Below, piece by piece: positions 15,510 through 22,879 of a DNA stretch of 28,887 nucleotides (positions within the stretch are counted from its first letter, which is position 1; each line of letters opens with the position of its first letter). Origin of the DNA: CAMPJU01 sp036675265 (lineage in GTDB: Bacteria > Pseudomonadota > Gammaproteobacteria > Xanthomonadales > Xanthomonadaceae); assembly GCA_036675265.1 (NCBI GenBank), contig JAKFFJ010000048.1, forward strand, positions 1 to 28,887, read 5' to 3'. Position numbers and translations under genes: made by a program. The notes below the pieces were generated by a model that worked only from the letters and a program-made list of their open reading frames with translations, searched no databases and had not been told where the DNA came from.

Positions 15510-15791
15510 TCAGTCCCTGCCGAACTCCTCGTCGAGGTAGCGCCGCAACTTCTCCTCGATGGTGCCCTTCATGGCCGACATCACCAGGCCCAGCTTCGCG
15601 GTCACCCGCAGCTGGCCGGGCAGGATCGCGATGTGGCCGTCGACCCCCGGCCGCACGAAGTGCAGGGCATCGCCTTCCCAGCGGTAGTCGAGCCCGAACT
15701 TGCGGCCCAGCTTCACCGCCACGTCCTCGACGGCCCGGCGCGCGTCGGCGTCGGGGAGCGTGTGGGCATGGTGGATGTCGATGGTGGCCAT
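15510..15791 (-). CDS. Polyhydroxyalkanoic acid system family protein (PHA_gran_rgn)
   Basis: A 93-residue protein with the family's MATIDIHHAHTLPDADARR opening, the central LGRKFGLDYRWEGDALHF and the ending EEKLRRYLDEEFG. Members are found near PHA genes and also in genomes without PHA. The fold is like small polyketide cyclase/START-related proteins, and its biochemical role is not settled. It reads away from the FHA-domain gene, with only 23 bases between the two start codons. Confidence 0.85.
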   Translation of the reverse strand: MATIDIHHAHTLPDADARRAVEDVAVKLGRKFGLDYRWEGDALHFVRPGVDGHIAILPGQLRVTAKLGLVMSAMKGTIEEKLRRYLDEEFGRD

Positions 15792-15814
15792 CGGCGCAGT
15801 TATACACTCCGCTC
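15792..15814. promoter_or_regulatory. Compact bidirectional promoter with overlapping -10 elements
   Basis: The 23 bases between the two divergent start codons contain GTTATACACT. On the plus strand TACACT (15803-15808) ends 6 bases before the GTG at 15815, and TATACA overlaps it. On the minus strand TATAAC (15804-15799) ends 7 bases before the ATG at 15791. There is no room for a Shine-Dalgarno sequence in either direction, so both mRNAs would be leaderless or nearly so. Confidence 0.5.
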
Positions 15815-16612
15815 GTGAACGAACTCAGATTGCGGTTCCCGCAGCACGACCAGGCCGACCTGCCGCTCGGCGCCGGCGTCCACGGGCTGGCGCGGCGGGG
15901 CGATGCGGTCGTCGCCGACGCCGGCGCCGACGCGCCCGTGCAGTTGTGCGTCGACCGGCGCGGCGTGTGGATGACGCTCGAGCAGGGCGCGCACGCGGTC
16001 CACGTCAACGGCCGCCCCGTGCGACGCCTGGCGATGCTGCGCGTGGGCGACGCGATCCACCTCGATGGCGTGCTGGTGCAACTGCTCGCCGCCAACGACG
16101 TGCCCAGGCGCATTCCCGAGGCGCGCGCCGGCGACGCCAAAGGGGTGGCCGGTGGCGAGCCGCGCCTGGTCCTGCGCGGCGTCGGCGGGCAGCACCATGG
16201 GCGCTGCTTCGACCTGGGGCGCCCCCGCATCGTGGGGCGGCTGGAGGACAGCGACATCCGCATCGACGCACCGGCATTCGCGGACCGGCATGCGCGGCTG
16301 GAACCGCATGGCAACGCGGTCGCCCTGCGCGCGCTGGCGCCGGACGAGACCAGCGTGGTCAACGGCGAGGCGGTGCGCGACGCAATGCTCGGGCCGGGCG
16401 ACCAGGTCGTCTTCGACGCGCACCACCGGTTCGTGGTGGAAGCCCCCGGCCGGCCGCCGCCGCGCGATGCCGCGCCCGACGAGCTCGAGCCCCGCCCCGC
16501 GGCGGACACGCCTTCCGCGCCGGCGAACGCGCGGCGCATGCCGTGGCTGTTGCTGGCGGCGCTGCTGCTTGCCGCGGGGCTGGCGGCGCTGTTGCTGTTC
16601 GGCGCCGCCTAG
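15815..16612 (+). CDS. FHA domain-containing membrane protein
   Basis: The 265-residue protein has two tandem regions of FHA-like beta structure. The first (about 45-95) is degenerate. The second (about 130-205) has GRPRIVGRLEDSDIRID, then FADRHARLEPHG and TSVVNGEAV. These resemble the GR, SxxH and NG positions of phosphothreonine-binding FHA domains, with the serine of SxxH replaced (ADRH). A Pro/Ala-rich linker leads to a C-terminal transmembrane helix (about 246-262) with a two-residue tail. This tail-anchored layout would place the FHA regions in the cytoplasm. The GTG start is chosen because an in-frame extension upstream would run through the divergent gene. Its stop TAG overlaps the msrQ stop. 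Confidence 0.78.
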   Translation: MNELRLRFPQHDQADLPLGAGVHGLARRGDAVVADAGADAPVQLCVDRRGVWMTLEQGAHAVHVNGRPVRRLAMLRVGDAIHLDGVLVQLLAANDVPRRIPEARAGDAKGVAGGEPRLVLRGVGGQHHGRCFDLGRPRIVGRLEDSDIRIDAPAFADRHARLEPHGNAVALRALAPDETSVVNGEAVRDAMLGPGDQVVFDAHHRFVVEAPGRPPPRDAAPDELEPRPAADTPSAPANARRMPWLLLAALLLAAGLAALLLFGAA

Positions 16613-17241
16613 CGCGCGACGCGGCTCGCGGCCGTCCGCCTGGTCACGAGGTATTTCCACGCCCGCCACGCCAGCAGCACCGCCAGGATGGTCGCGTACA
16701 GCAGCGGTTCGCGGATGTCGCTTTTCACCAGCCACCAGAAGTGCAGCACCGCCAGCACGCCGACGGCATACACCAGCTTGTGCAGGCGCGCCCAGTGGCG
16801 TCCCAGGCGGCGGATCCAGCCCTTGGTGGAGGTGATCGCCAGCGGCAGCAGCAGCAACCACGCGGTGAACCCGACGGTGATGTAGGGCCGCTTCGCGATG
16901 TCCTCGAAGAGGATGCCCCAGTAGCCGCGCAGGTCGAGCACCAGGTAGGCGCCGAAGTGGAGGGTGGCATACGCGAAGGCGTACAGGCCCAGCATGCGCC
17001 GGAAGCGCACCAGCACCGGCTGCCCGGTGAGCTGGCGCAAGGGCGTCACCGCCAGGGTCACCATGAGCAACCGCAACGCCCAGAGGCCGAGCCGGTGTTC
17101 GATCTCCGCCACCGGGTCGGCACCGAGCGCGTTGCTGCCCGTCCGCGCGACATCGGCGACCTGCCACGCCAGGTTCGCCATCGGCGTGAGCGCGGCAAGG
17201 TGGACGACGGTCTTGGCGAGCGCCAGCCGGCTCAGAACCAC
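16609..17241 (-). CDS. msrQ: Heme-binding membrane subunit MsrQ of the methionine sulfoxide reductase system
   Basis: Supplies electrons from the quinone pool or flavin reductase to periplasmic MsrP. It has about six hydrophobic segments. Conserved features are GADPVAEIEHRLG, ITP-like TPLRQLTGQP, RRMLGLYAFAYATLHFGAYL with a heme-ligand histidine, KRPYITVGF, and GRHWARLHKLVYAVGVLAVLHFWW with further histidines. The GTG at 17241 gives 210 residues, close to the 211 of E. coli MsrQ, and keeps the first helix. It overlaps the msrP end by 10 bases. The first ATG lies 18 codons further in and would remove most of that helix. Confidence 0.88.
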   Translation of the reverse strand: MVLSRLALAKTVVHLAALTPMANLAWQVADVARTGSNALGADPVAEIEHRLGLWALRLLMVTLAVTPLRQLTGQPVLVRFRRMLGLYAFAYATLHFGAYLVLDLRGYWGILFEDIAKRPYITVGFTAWLLLLPLAITSTKGWIRRLGRHWARLHKLVYAVGVLAVLHFWWLVKSDIREPLLYATILAVLLAWRAWKYLVTRRTAASRVAR

Positions 17242-18212
17242 TTGCGCAGGTCCATGCCCTGGTACAGGTCGGCCACCTGCAGTGCGTAGCCGTTGAACAG
17301 CGGTGTCGGCACCCGGTCCGCGAACAGCCTGCTCGCGGTTCCGCTGATCCGCCGCTCGGTCGCCTGGCTCCAGCGCGGATGGTCGACCAGCGGGTTCACG
17401 TTCGAATAGAAGCCGTATTCGGAAGGCTGCGCCAGGTGCCAGGCCGTCGGCGGCATGTCCTCGACGAAATCGATCGCGACGATCGACTTGATCGACTTGA
17501 AGCCGTACTTCCAGGGCACGACCAGGCGCAGCGGCGTGCCGTTCTGCTGGGGCAGCGGCTTGCCGTACATGCCGGTGGCCAGGAACGACAAGGGGTGCAT
17601 CGCCTCGTCGATGCGCAGCCCCTCGCGGTAGGGCCAGTCGAGCACCGGATAGCGCACGCCCGGCATCTGCCGCGGATCGGCGAGCGTGCGGAAGGCGACG
17701 TACTTCGCGCGGGACGTCGGTTCGAACCGGCGCAGCACGTCGGCCAGCGGCACGCCGAGCCACGGGATGACCATCGACCAGCCTTCGACGCAGCGCAGTC
17801 GGTAGGTGCGTTCCTCCTGCGCGATGCCGGCCAGCAGGTCGTCGAGCGGGACCGTCGCCGGCCGGGCGCAATGGCCGCCCACGGCGACCGCCCAACCGCG
17901 CGTCTCGAGGGTCTTCTCCGCCTGGGAGGGGTCGAGCTTGCCGGTGCCGAACTCGTAGAAATTGTTGTAGCTGGTGGCGTCCTGCCAGGTGGTCAGGGTC
18001 TCGTCCGTATCGAAGCCGACGCGTGCGAGTGCGGGCGACACCGCGGTGCGCGATGCGGGTGGCGGTTCGGCCTCGGCGCACCCGGCCAGCGCGAGCGCGG
18101 GCGTGGCCGCCAACGCGGCGAGCAGGCGCCGCCGGTCGCGGTACACGGCCTCGTCGGTGACCTCCGTCGCCGGGATCCGCAGCGCCATCCGGATGTCGTC
18201 GCGCAGGGCCAT
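17232..18212 (-). CDS. msrP: Protein-methionine-sulfoxide reductase catalytic subunit MsrP (molybdopterin)
   Basis: A periplasmic molybdenum enzyme that repairs oxidised methionine in envelope proteins. Its 326 residues include the sulfite-oxidase-fold motifs TSYNNFYEFG, the Mo-ligand cysteine in RLRCVEGWSMVIPW, GVPLADVL and PWKYGFKSIKSI. The N-terminal export signal has arginines at 27-29 followed by LLAAL (twin-arginine type), and its hydrophobic part ends in LAGC (42-45), which matches a lipobox. E. coli MsrP is soluble after cleavage. This one may be a lipoprotein. Its -10-like TAGTAT lies 6 bases before the ATG. It is followed by overlapping msrQ. Confidence 0.93.
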   Translation of the reverse strand: MALRDDIRMALRIPATEVTDEAVYRDRRRLLAALAATPALALAGCAEAEPPPASRTAVSPALARVGFDTDETLTTWQDATSYNNFYEFGTGKLDPSQAEKTLETRGWAVAVGGHCARPATVPLDDLLAGIAQEERTYRLRCVEGWSMVIPWLGVPLADVLRRFEPTSRAKYVAFRTLADPRQMPGVRYPVLDWPYREGLRIDEAMHPLSFLATGMYGKPLPQQNGTPLRLVVPWKYGFKSIKSIVAIDFVEDMPPTAWHLAQPSEYGFYSNVNPLVDHPRWSQATERRISGTASRLFADRVPTPLFNGYALQVADLYQGMDLRKWF

Positions 18213-18218
18213 CCCTGC

Positions 18219-18224
18219 ATACTA
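18219..18224 (-). promoter_or_regulatory. Candidate -10 element for msrP (leaderless)
   Basis: On the minus strand TAGTAT ends 6 bases before the msrP ATG (18212-18210). The same bases read CATACT on the plus strand (18218-18223), a weak -10 for the divergent serC, which has its own ribosome binding site and a leader of several tens of bases. Confidence 0.4.
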
Positions 18225-18267
18225 GCCCCGACCCGCGTCGACGCGCGCAAACCCCCAGGAGCCCTCC

Positions 18268-19368
18268 ATGCCCCGCGCCTACAACTTCAGCGCCGGCCCC
18301 GCGACGCTGCCCGAACCCGTGTTGCAGCGCGCGGCCGCGGAGATGCTCGAATGGCATGGCGCAGGCGCCTCCATCGTCGAGCTGAGCCACCGCGGCCCCG
18401 AGTTCATGCAGGTCGCCGCGGACGCCGAGGCCGACCTGCGCAGGCTGCTCTCGGTCCCGGACGACTACGCGGTGCTGTTCATCGCGGGCGGCGCGACCAC
18501 GCAGCAGGCGCTCATCCCGTTGAACCTCGCCGCGCCCGGCCAGCCGGCGGACTACGTCATCACGGGCCACTGGGGCAAGACGGCGCTGAAACAGGCGAAA
18601 CCGTATGTGGCGACCCACGTCGTGGCCAGCGGCGAGGACGGCGGCTTCCGCGACGTCCCCGCGCGCGACACCTGGCAGGTCGCGGCCGACGCGGCCTACC
18701 TGCACGTGACCGCCAACGAGACCATCCACGGCGTCGAGTTCCGGGAGGAACAGATCTTCGGCAGCGGTGGGGGCAGCGACGTGCCGGTGGTCGCGGACTA
18801 CAGCTCGTCGATCGCGTCGCAGCCGCTGGACGTCTCGCGCTTCGGCATCGTCTATGCGGGCGCGCAGAAGAACCTGGGGCCGGTCGGCATCGGTGTCGCC
18901 ATCATCCGTCGCGACCTGCTCGAGCGCGACGGCCAGCCGCGCGCCGACATCTTCGATTTCCGGTCGCACGCAAGGGCGGGGTCGATGCTCAACACGCCGC
19001 CGACCTGGAACTGGTACCTGCTGGGCCTGATGGTGAAATGGATGCTCGACGAGGGCGGCGTGGAGGAATTCGCGCGCCGCAACGCACGCAAGTCGGCGCT
19101 GTTGTACGCGAGGATCGACGGCTCCGGCGGCTTCTACCGCAACGAAGTGGCGCCGGCCGTGCGCTCGCGCATGAACGTGCCGTTCTTCCTGCACGACGCG
19201 GCGCTGGACAAGACCTTCCTGGACGAGGCGAAGGCGGCGGGGCTGATCTCGCTCAAGGGGCATCGCGCGCTGGGCGGGATGCGCGCCTCGCTCTACAACG
19301 CGATGCCCGAAGCCGGCGTCCGCGCGCTGGCGGACTTCATGGACGACTTCCGGCAGCGCCATGGCTGA
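18268..19368 (+). CDS. serC: Phosphoserine aminotransferase
   Basis: A PLP enzyme converting 3-phosphohydroxypyruvate to phosphoserine, also used in pyridoxine synthesis. Its 366 residues match the family. The N-terminus YNFSAGPATLPEPVL is characteristic, and K201 in AGAQKNLGP is the PLP lysine. HVTANETIHGVEF and the C-terminal GHRALGGMRASLYNAMP are conserved. An AGGAG site at 18257-18261 precedes the ATG. It overlaps aroA by 8 bases. A serC-aroA pairing is common in gammaproteobacteria. Confidence 0.97.
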   Translation: MPRAYNFSAGPATLPEPVLQRAAAEMLEWHGAGASIVELSHRGPEFMQVAADAEADLRRLLSVPDDYAVLFIAGGATTQQALIPLNLAAPGQPADYVITGHWGKTALKQAKPYVATHVVASGEDGGFRDVPARDTWQVAADAAYLHVTANETIHGVEFREEQIFGSGGGSDVPVVADYSSSIASQPLDVSRFGIVYAGAQKNLGPVGIGVAIIRRDLLERDGQPRADIFDFRSHARAGSMLNTPPTWNWYLLGLMVKWMLDEGGVEEFARRNARKSALLYARIDGSGGFYRNEVAPAVRSRMNVPFFLHDAALDKTFLDEAKAAGLISLKGHRALGGMRASLYNAMPEAGVRALADFMDDFRQRHG

Positions 19369-20692
19369 GCGCGAAGGTGGCGATGCCGCCACCGGCTGGA
19401 TCGCGTCGCCCGGCACGGCGTTGCACGGCGCGCCGGCCGTGCCCGGCGACAAGTCCATTTCGCATCGCGCGGTGATGCTGGCGTCCATCGCCGAGGGCAC
19501 GTCGCGGATCGACGGGTTCCTGGAAGGCGCGGACACGCGTGCGACCTGCGCCGCGTTCGAGCGCATGGGCGTAGGCATCGAGGCACCCGCACCCGGCGTG
19601 CGCATCGTCCACGGGGTCGGCTTGCATGGACTGCACGCAGCCGGGGCGGCGCTGGACTGCGGCAATGCGGGCACCGCGATGCGCCTGCTCGCCGGATTGC
19701 TGGCCGGCCAGCGCTTCGACAGCGTGCTGGCGGGGGATGTTTCGTTGTCGCGCCGTCCCATGGCGCGGGTGGTGGCGCCGCTGGTGCGGATGGGCGCGCG
19801 GATCGAGGCGGCCGAGGGCGGCGTCCCGCCGCTCCGGATCCGCGGCAACAGGGCATTGCATGCCATCGATTTCGAAGGCGAGGTTCCGAGCGCCCAGGTG
19901 AAGTCCGCGGTCCTCCTGGCGGGTCTCTACGCGGAGGGCATGACGCGCGTGCGCGAGCCCCGGCCAACGCGGGATTACACCGAACGCATGCTCTCGGCCT
20001 TCGGGGCCGACATCCGTTTCGCGCCCGGGGAGGCGACGGTGCGTGGCGATCCGGTGCTGCGCGCGACCGACATCGCGGTGCCGGCGGACTTCTCCTCGGC
20101 GGCATTCCTGCTGGTCGCGGCCACGCTGGTGCCCGGCTCGGCATTGGTGCTGCCGGGGATCGGTGTCGATCCGCGGCGCACGGGCCTGCTGCGCGTCCTG
20201 CGGGCGATGGGTGCCGACATCACCGAAGTGCCGCGTGGCGCGCGTGGCGGACTCGCGGTCGCGGACCTGCACGTGCGCCATGCGCCGCTGCACGGCATCG
20301 AGGTCGCCGAGGCGGATGTCGCCGACATGATCGACGAGTTCCCGGTGCTGTTCGTGGCCGCGGCGTGCGCGGAGGGGCGCACCGTCGTGCGCGGGGCGGC
20401 CGAATTGCGCGTCAAGGAATCCGATCGCATCGCCACGATGGGCGCAGGGCTGCGCACGCTCGGGATCCGCGTGGACGAAGCGCCGGACGGCGCGACCATC
20501 CACGGCGGCAGGTTGCTGGGAGGGCGTGTCGACAGCGGTGGCGACCATCGGGTGGCGATGGCGTTCGCGGTCGCCGGCCAGCGCGCCGCGGGTGACGTGC
20601 GCATCGACGACGTCGCGAACGTCGCGACCTCGTTCCCGGGATTCGACGACCTGGCCCGGCGAACCGGGTTCGGGCTCAGCGCCGCGCGTTGA
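19361..20692 (+). CDS. aroA: 3-phosphoshikimate 1-carboxyvinyltransferase (EPSP synthase)
   Basis: Sixth step of the shikimate pathway, joining shikimate-3-phosphate and PEP. The 443-residue protein has VPGDKSISHRAVML (K31 in the PEP/S3P site), GNAGTAMRLLAG (101-112), SLSRRPMARV, AQVKSAVLLAGLYA, TRDYTERML, and RVKESDRIATM with DHRVAMAFA near the end. The sequence style is that of xanthomonad AroA rather than E. coli AroA. Its ATG lies in the serC 3' end (ATGGCTGA). Its 3' end overlaps the convergent TonB-type gene by 17 bases. Confidence 0.96.
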   Translation: MAEREGGDAATGWIASPGTALHGAPAVPGDKSISHRAVMLASIAEGTSRIDGFLEGADTRATCAAFERMGVGIEAPAPGVRIVHGVGLHGLHAAGAALDCGNAGTAMRLLAGLLAGQRFDSVLAGDVSLSRRPMARVVAPLVRMGARIEAAEGGVPPLRIRGNRALHAIDFEGEVPSAQVKSAVLLAGLYAEGMTRVREPRPTRDYTERMLSAFGADIRFAPGEATVRGDPVLRATDIAVPADFSSAAFLLVAATLVPGSALVLPGIGVDPRRTGLLRVLRAMGADITEVPRGARGGLAVADLHVRHAPLHGIEVAEADVADMIDEFPVLFVAAACAEGRTVVRGAAELRVKESDRIATMGAGLRTLGIRVDEAPDGATIHGGRLLGGRVDSGGDHRVAMAFAVAGQRAAGDVRIDDVANVATSFPGFDDLARRTGFGLSAAR

Positions 20693-21377
20693 AGTCGATG
20701 GGGACCACGACGCTGCCCACCGTCGGCCGGCCATCGGCCATCGCGGGCCGGAAGCGCCAGCGCTCCACTGCCTCGATGGCGGCGCGATCGAGTTCGCGCG
20801 AACGGCTGCTGCGCGAAATGCCGACCGATGTGGGGACGCCGTCCGGACCGACATCCACCCGCACCATGACGGTGCCTTCGACGCCACGGCGCAACGCGCG
20901 ACGCGGATAGTTCGGCGGCGGCGTCTGGCCCGGGATCGGTTCGGGCGGCTGGGTGGCCGCCACCGGGACAGGCGGGGGCGGCGGGGGCGGCGGGGGCGCT
21001 TCGATGGTGGCGACGGGTTCGGGCGGCTGCCGCGTGGTTCCCTCGGCCGTGCGCTCGCCGGGGTCGTCCGCCTCGCGGTCGCGTTCGCCCATGCCACTGG
21101 CGCCGCGGTCGCGGTTGGCCGGCAGCGGTGCGGGCAACGGATCGAACGCCCCGGTCGCCGAAGGCCCGGCCACGGGCTCGACCGTGTAGAAATCGCTCCG
21201 GCTCTGCGAGCGCCAGACCAGGGCGAACAGCACCAGCCCGGCCACGAAGGCGAGCGCCGCGAACAGCAGTCCCCGGCGCGACGGCAGCCAGTCGTGGCGG
21301 CGCGAGGGCGGGGGCAGGTCGCTGGAGGCGGGCGGCATCGACGACATCGGGGGGACCGTGGTGCGATTGCACGGCAT
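20676..21377 (-). CDS. TonB-family energy transducer protein
   Basis: A single N-terminal transmembrane helix (about 36-55, GLLFAALAFVAGLVLFALVW) is followed by a long Pro-rich linker with nine consecutive prolines (about 135-143). A C-terminal TonB-like domain begins YPRRALRRGVEGTVMVRVDVG and ends VERWRFRPAMADGRP. The start is uncertain. The ATG at 21377 gives 233 residues, an ATG at 21347 gives 223, and neither has a clear ribosome binding site. A still longer in-frame start at 21437 would intrude on the serS promoter. There is no adjacent exbB/exbD, but such a pair is present at 3701-4779. The outer-membrane partner is unknown. Confidence 0.85.
   Translation of the reverse strand: MPCNRTTVPPMSSMPPASSDLPPPSRRHDWLPSRRGLLFAALAFVAGLVLFALVWRSQSRSDFYTVEPVAGPSATGAFDPLPAPLPANRDRGASGMGERDREADDPGERTAEGTTRQPPEPVATIEAPPPPPPPPPVPVAATQPPEPIPGQTPPPNYPRRALRRGVEGTVMVRVDVGPDGVPTSVGISRSSRSRELDRAAIEAVERWRFRPAMADGRPTVGSVVVPIDFNARR
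20965..20997. repeat. 9-bp tandem repeat / G-quadruplex-capable tract in the tonB-like gene
   Basis: The plus strand has GGCGGGGGC three times in a row (20971-20997), preceded by GGG at 20965-20967. This gives four G-runs of at least three with loops of six bases or fewer, which satisfies the usual G-quadruplex motif. It encodes the polyproline run on the minus strand. Gain or loss of one unit would change the run by three prolines without a frameshift. Confidence 0.6.
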
Positions 21378-21439
21378 TCTGCCACGGGGCCGCGTGGGGC
21401 CGGGATCACGACGCGTTCGCCTCGCGTGCGCCCCCACGC

Positions 21440-21468
21440 GATAATCGTCGCTTCACCGCCCCATGGAG
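21440..21468 (+). promoter_or_regulatory. serS -10 element and ribosome binding site
   Basis: GATAAT (21440-21445) is a five-of-six match to the -10 consensus. GGAG (21465-21468) lies 5 bases before the serS ATG at 21474. No convincing -35 was seen. An out-of-frame ATG at 21463 overlaps the ribosome binding site and is probably not used. Confidence 0.45.
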
Positions 21469-21473
21469 TTCCC

Positions 21474-22766
21474 ATGCTCGATCCCGCCCTGCTGCGCAAC
21501 GACCTGGCCGCCGTCGCCGAGCGCCTGCGCGGGAGTCGCGGGTTCGAGCTGGACGTCGCCGCGATCGAGTCGCTGGAAGCCGAGCGCAAGCGCCTCCAGG
21601 TGCGCACCCAGGAACTGCAGAACCTGCGCAACACGCGCAGCAAGGCCATCGGCCAGGCCAAGGCGCAGGGCGGGGACGTGTCGGCGTTGCTGGCCGAGGT
21701 CGCGGGCTTCGGCGACGAGCTCAAGGCGAGCGAGGCCAGGCTCGATGCGTTGCGCGCGGACATCGAGGCGGTCGCGCTCGGGATCCCGAACCTGCCCGAC
21801 CCATCCGTTCCGCCGGGTTCGGACGAGTCGGCCAATGTCGAGCAACACCGGTCGGGCACGCCGCGGGTGCTCGACTTCCAGGCCAGGGACCACGTGGAGC
21901 TCGGTGCGCGCGACGGGTGGCTCGACGGCGACGCGGCGGCGAAGCTCAGCGGCGCCAGGTTCACGGTGCTGCGCGGGCCGATCGCGCGGCTGCACCGGGC
22001 GCTCGCGCAGTTCATGCTCGACCTGCACACCGGCGAGCACGGTTACGCCGAGACCAGCGTGCCGGTGCTGGTCAACGCCGGCGCGATGCGCGGCACCGGG
22101 CAGTTGCCGAAGTTCGAGGACGACCTGTTCGCGACGGCGGTGGGGGAGGGCGGGGACGCATCGAGGCGCTACCTGATCCCCACCGCGGAAGTGTCGCTGA
22201 CGAACCTCGCTGCCGAAACGATCGTCGACGCCGATGCGCTGCCGATGCGCATGACCGCGCACACGCTCTGCTTCCGCGCCGAAGCCGGCAGCCACGGCCG
22301 CGACACCCGCGGGATGATCCGCCAGCACCAGTTCGAGAAGGTCGAGCTGGTGTCGATCGTGCGGCCCGCCGACAGCGACGGGGAACACGAGCGGATGACC
22401 CGCTGTGCCGAGGCCGTGCTCGAGAAGCTGGGCCTGCCGTACCGCCGGATGCTGCTGTGCACCGGCGACATGGGCTTCGCAGCGCGCAAGACCTACGACC
22501 TCGAGGTGTGGCTGCCCTCGCAGCAGGCCTACCGCGAGATCTCGTCGTGCTCGAACTGCGGCGACTTCCAGGCGCGCCGCATGCAGGCACGCTGGCGCAA
22601 CCCCGAGACCGGCAAGCCCGAACTCGTGCACACCCTCAACGGCTCAGGCGTCGCCGTCGGCCGCGCCCTGATCGCCGTGATGGAGAACTACCAGGCCGCC
22701 GACGGCAGCATCCGCATCCCCGAAGTCCTGCGCCCCTACATGGGCGGCCTCGACCGCATCGGCTAG
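21474..22766 (+). CDS. serS: Seryl-tRNA synthetase
   Basis: Charges tRNA-Ser and is also the first step for selenocysteinyl-tRNA. The 430-residue protein has an N-terminal coiled-coil arm (about 30-100) and a class II catalytic core with motif 2 FRAEAGSHGRDTRGMIRQHQ and motif 3 GSGVAVGRALIAVMENYQ. SSCSNCGDFQARR is the serine/ATP-site segment. The length is standard. It starts about 100 bases from the divergent TonB-type gene and ends before a large inverted-repeat element. A tRNA-Ser gene lies 2.3 kb further on. Confidence 0.97.
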   Translation: MLDPALLRNDLAAVAERLRGSRGFELDVAAIESLEAERKRLQVRTQELQNLRNTRSKAIGQAKAQGGDVSALLAEVAGFGDELKASEARLDALRADIEAVALGIPNLPDPSVPPGSDESANVEQHRSGTPRVLDFQARDHVELGARDGWLDGDAAAKLSGARFTVLRGPIARLHRALAQFMLDLHTGEHGYAETSVPVLVNAGAMRGTGQLPKFEDDLFATAVGEGGDASRRYLIPTAEVSLTNLAAETIVDADALPMRMTAHTLCFRAEAGSHGRDTRGMIRQHQFEKVELVSIVRPADSDGEHERMTRCAEAVLEKLGLPYRRMLLCTGDMGFAARKTYDLEVWLPSQQAYREISSCSNCGDFQARRMQARWRNPETGKPELVHTLNGSGVAVGRALIAVMENYQAADGSIRIPEVLRPYMGGLDRIG

Positions 22767-22778
22767 AGATCAGAAGCA

Positions 22779-22857
22779 GCCACGGATTTCACAGATGACA
22801 CAGATGAAAGCTCTTTCTTGATCAGACTTGATCTGTGTGATCTGTGTGATCTGTGGC
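22779..22857. repeat. 27-bp imperfect inverted repeat with 9-base periodicity
   Basis: The left arm 22779-22805 (starting GCCACGGATTTCACAGAT) and the right arm 22831-22857 (ending GATCTGTGTGATCTGTGGC) are reverse complements at 23 of 27 positions. Two of the four mismatches are G-U wobble pairs in RNA, and the loop is 25 bases. Each arm is itself made of 9-base units (CACAGATGA-like on the left, ATCTGTGTG on the right). The element fills most of the 113-base gap between convergent serS and the azoreductase gene. It is markedly AT-richer than its surroundings. It resembles dispersed intergenic repeats of the CACAGATGACACAGAT type. It could also act as a bidirectional terminator or RNA-stabilising hairpin. 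Confidence 0.75.
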
Positions 22858-22879
22858 AAAGATGCTCTTCGGCTTTGCG

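Noticed and set aside
20965..20997. CRISPR-like or attC-like repeat
   Set aside because: The tract is a simple in-frame polyproline-coding tandem repeat. No CRISPR array or cas gene is present in the window.
22779..22857. Insertion sequence or MITE with target duplication
   Set aside because: The arms form a hairpin, but no flanking direct duplication was seen and no transposase lies nearby. It is kept as an unclassified inverted repeat.
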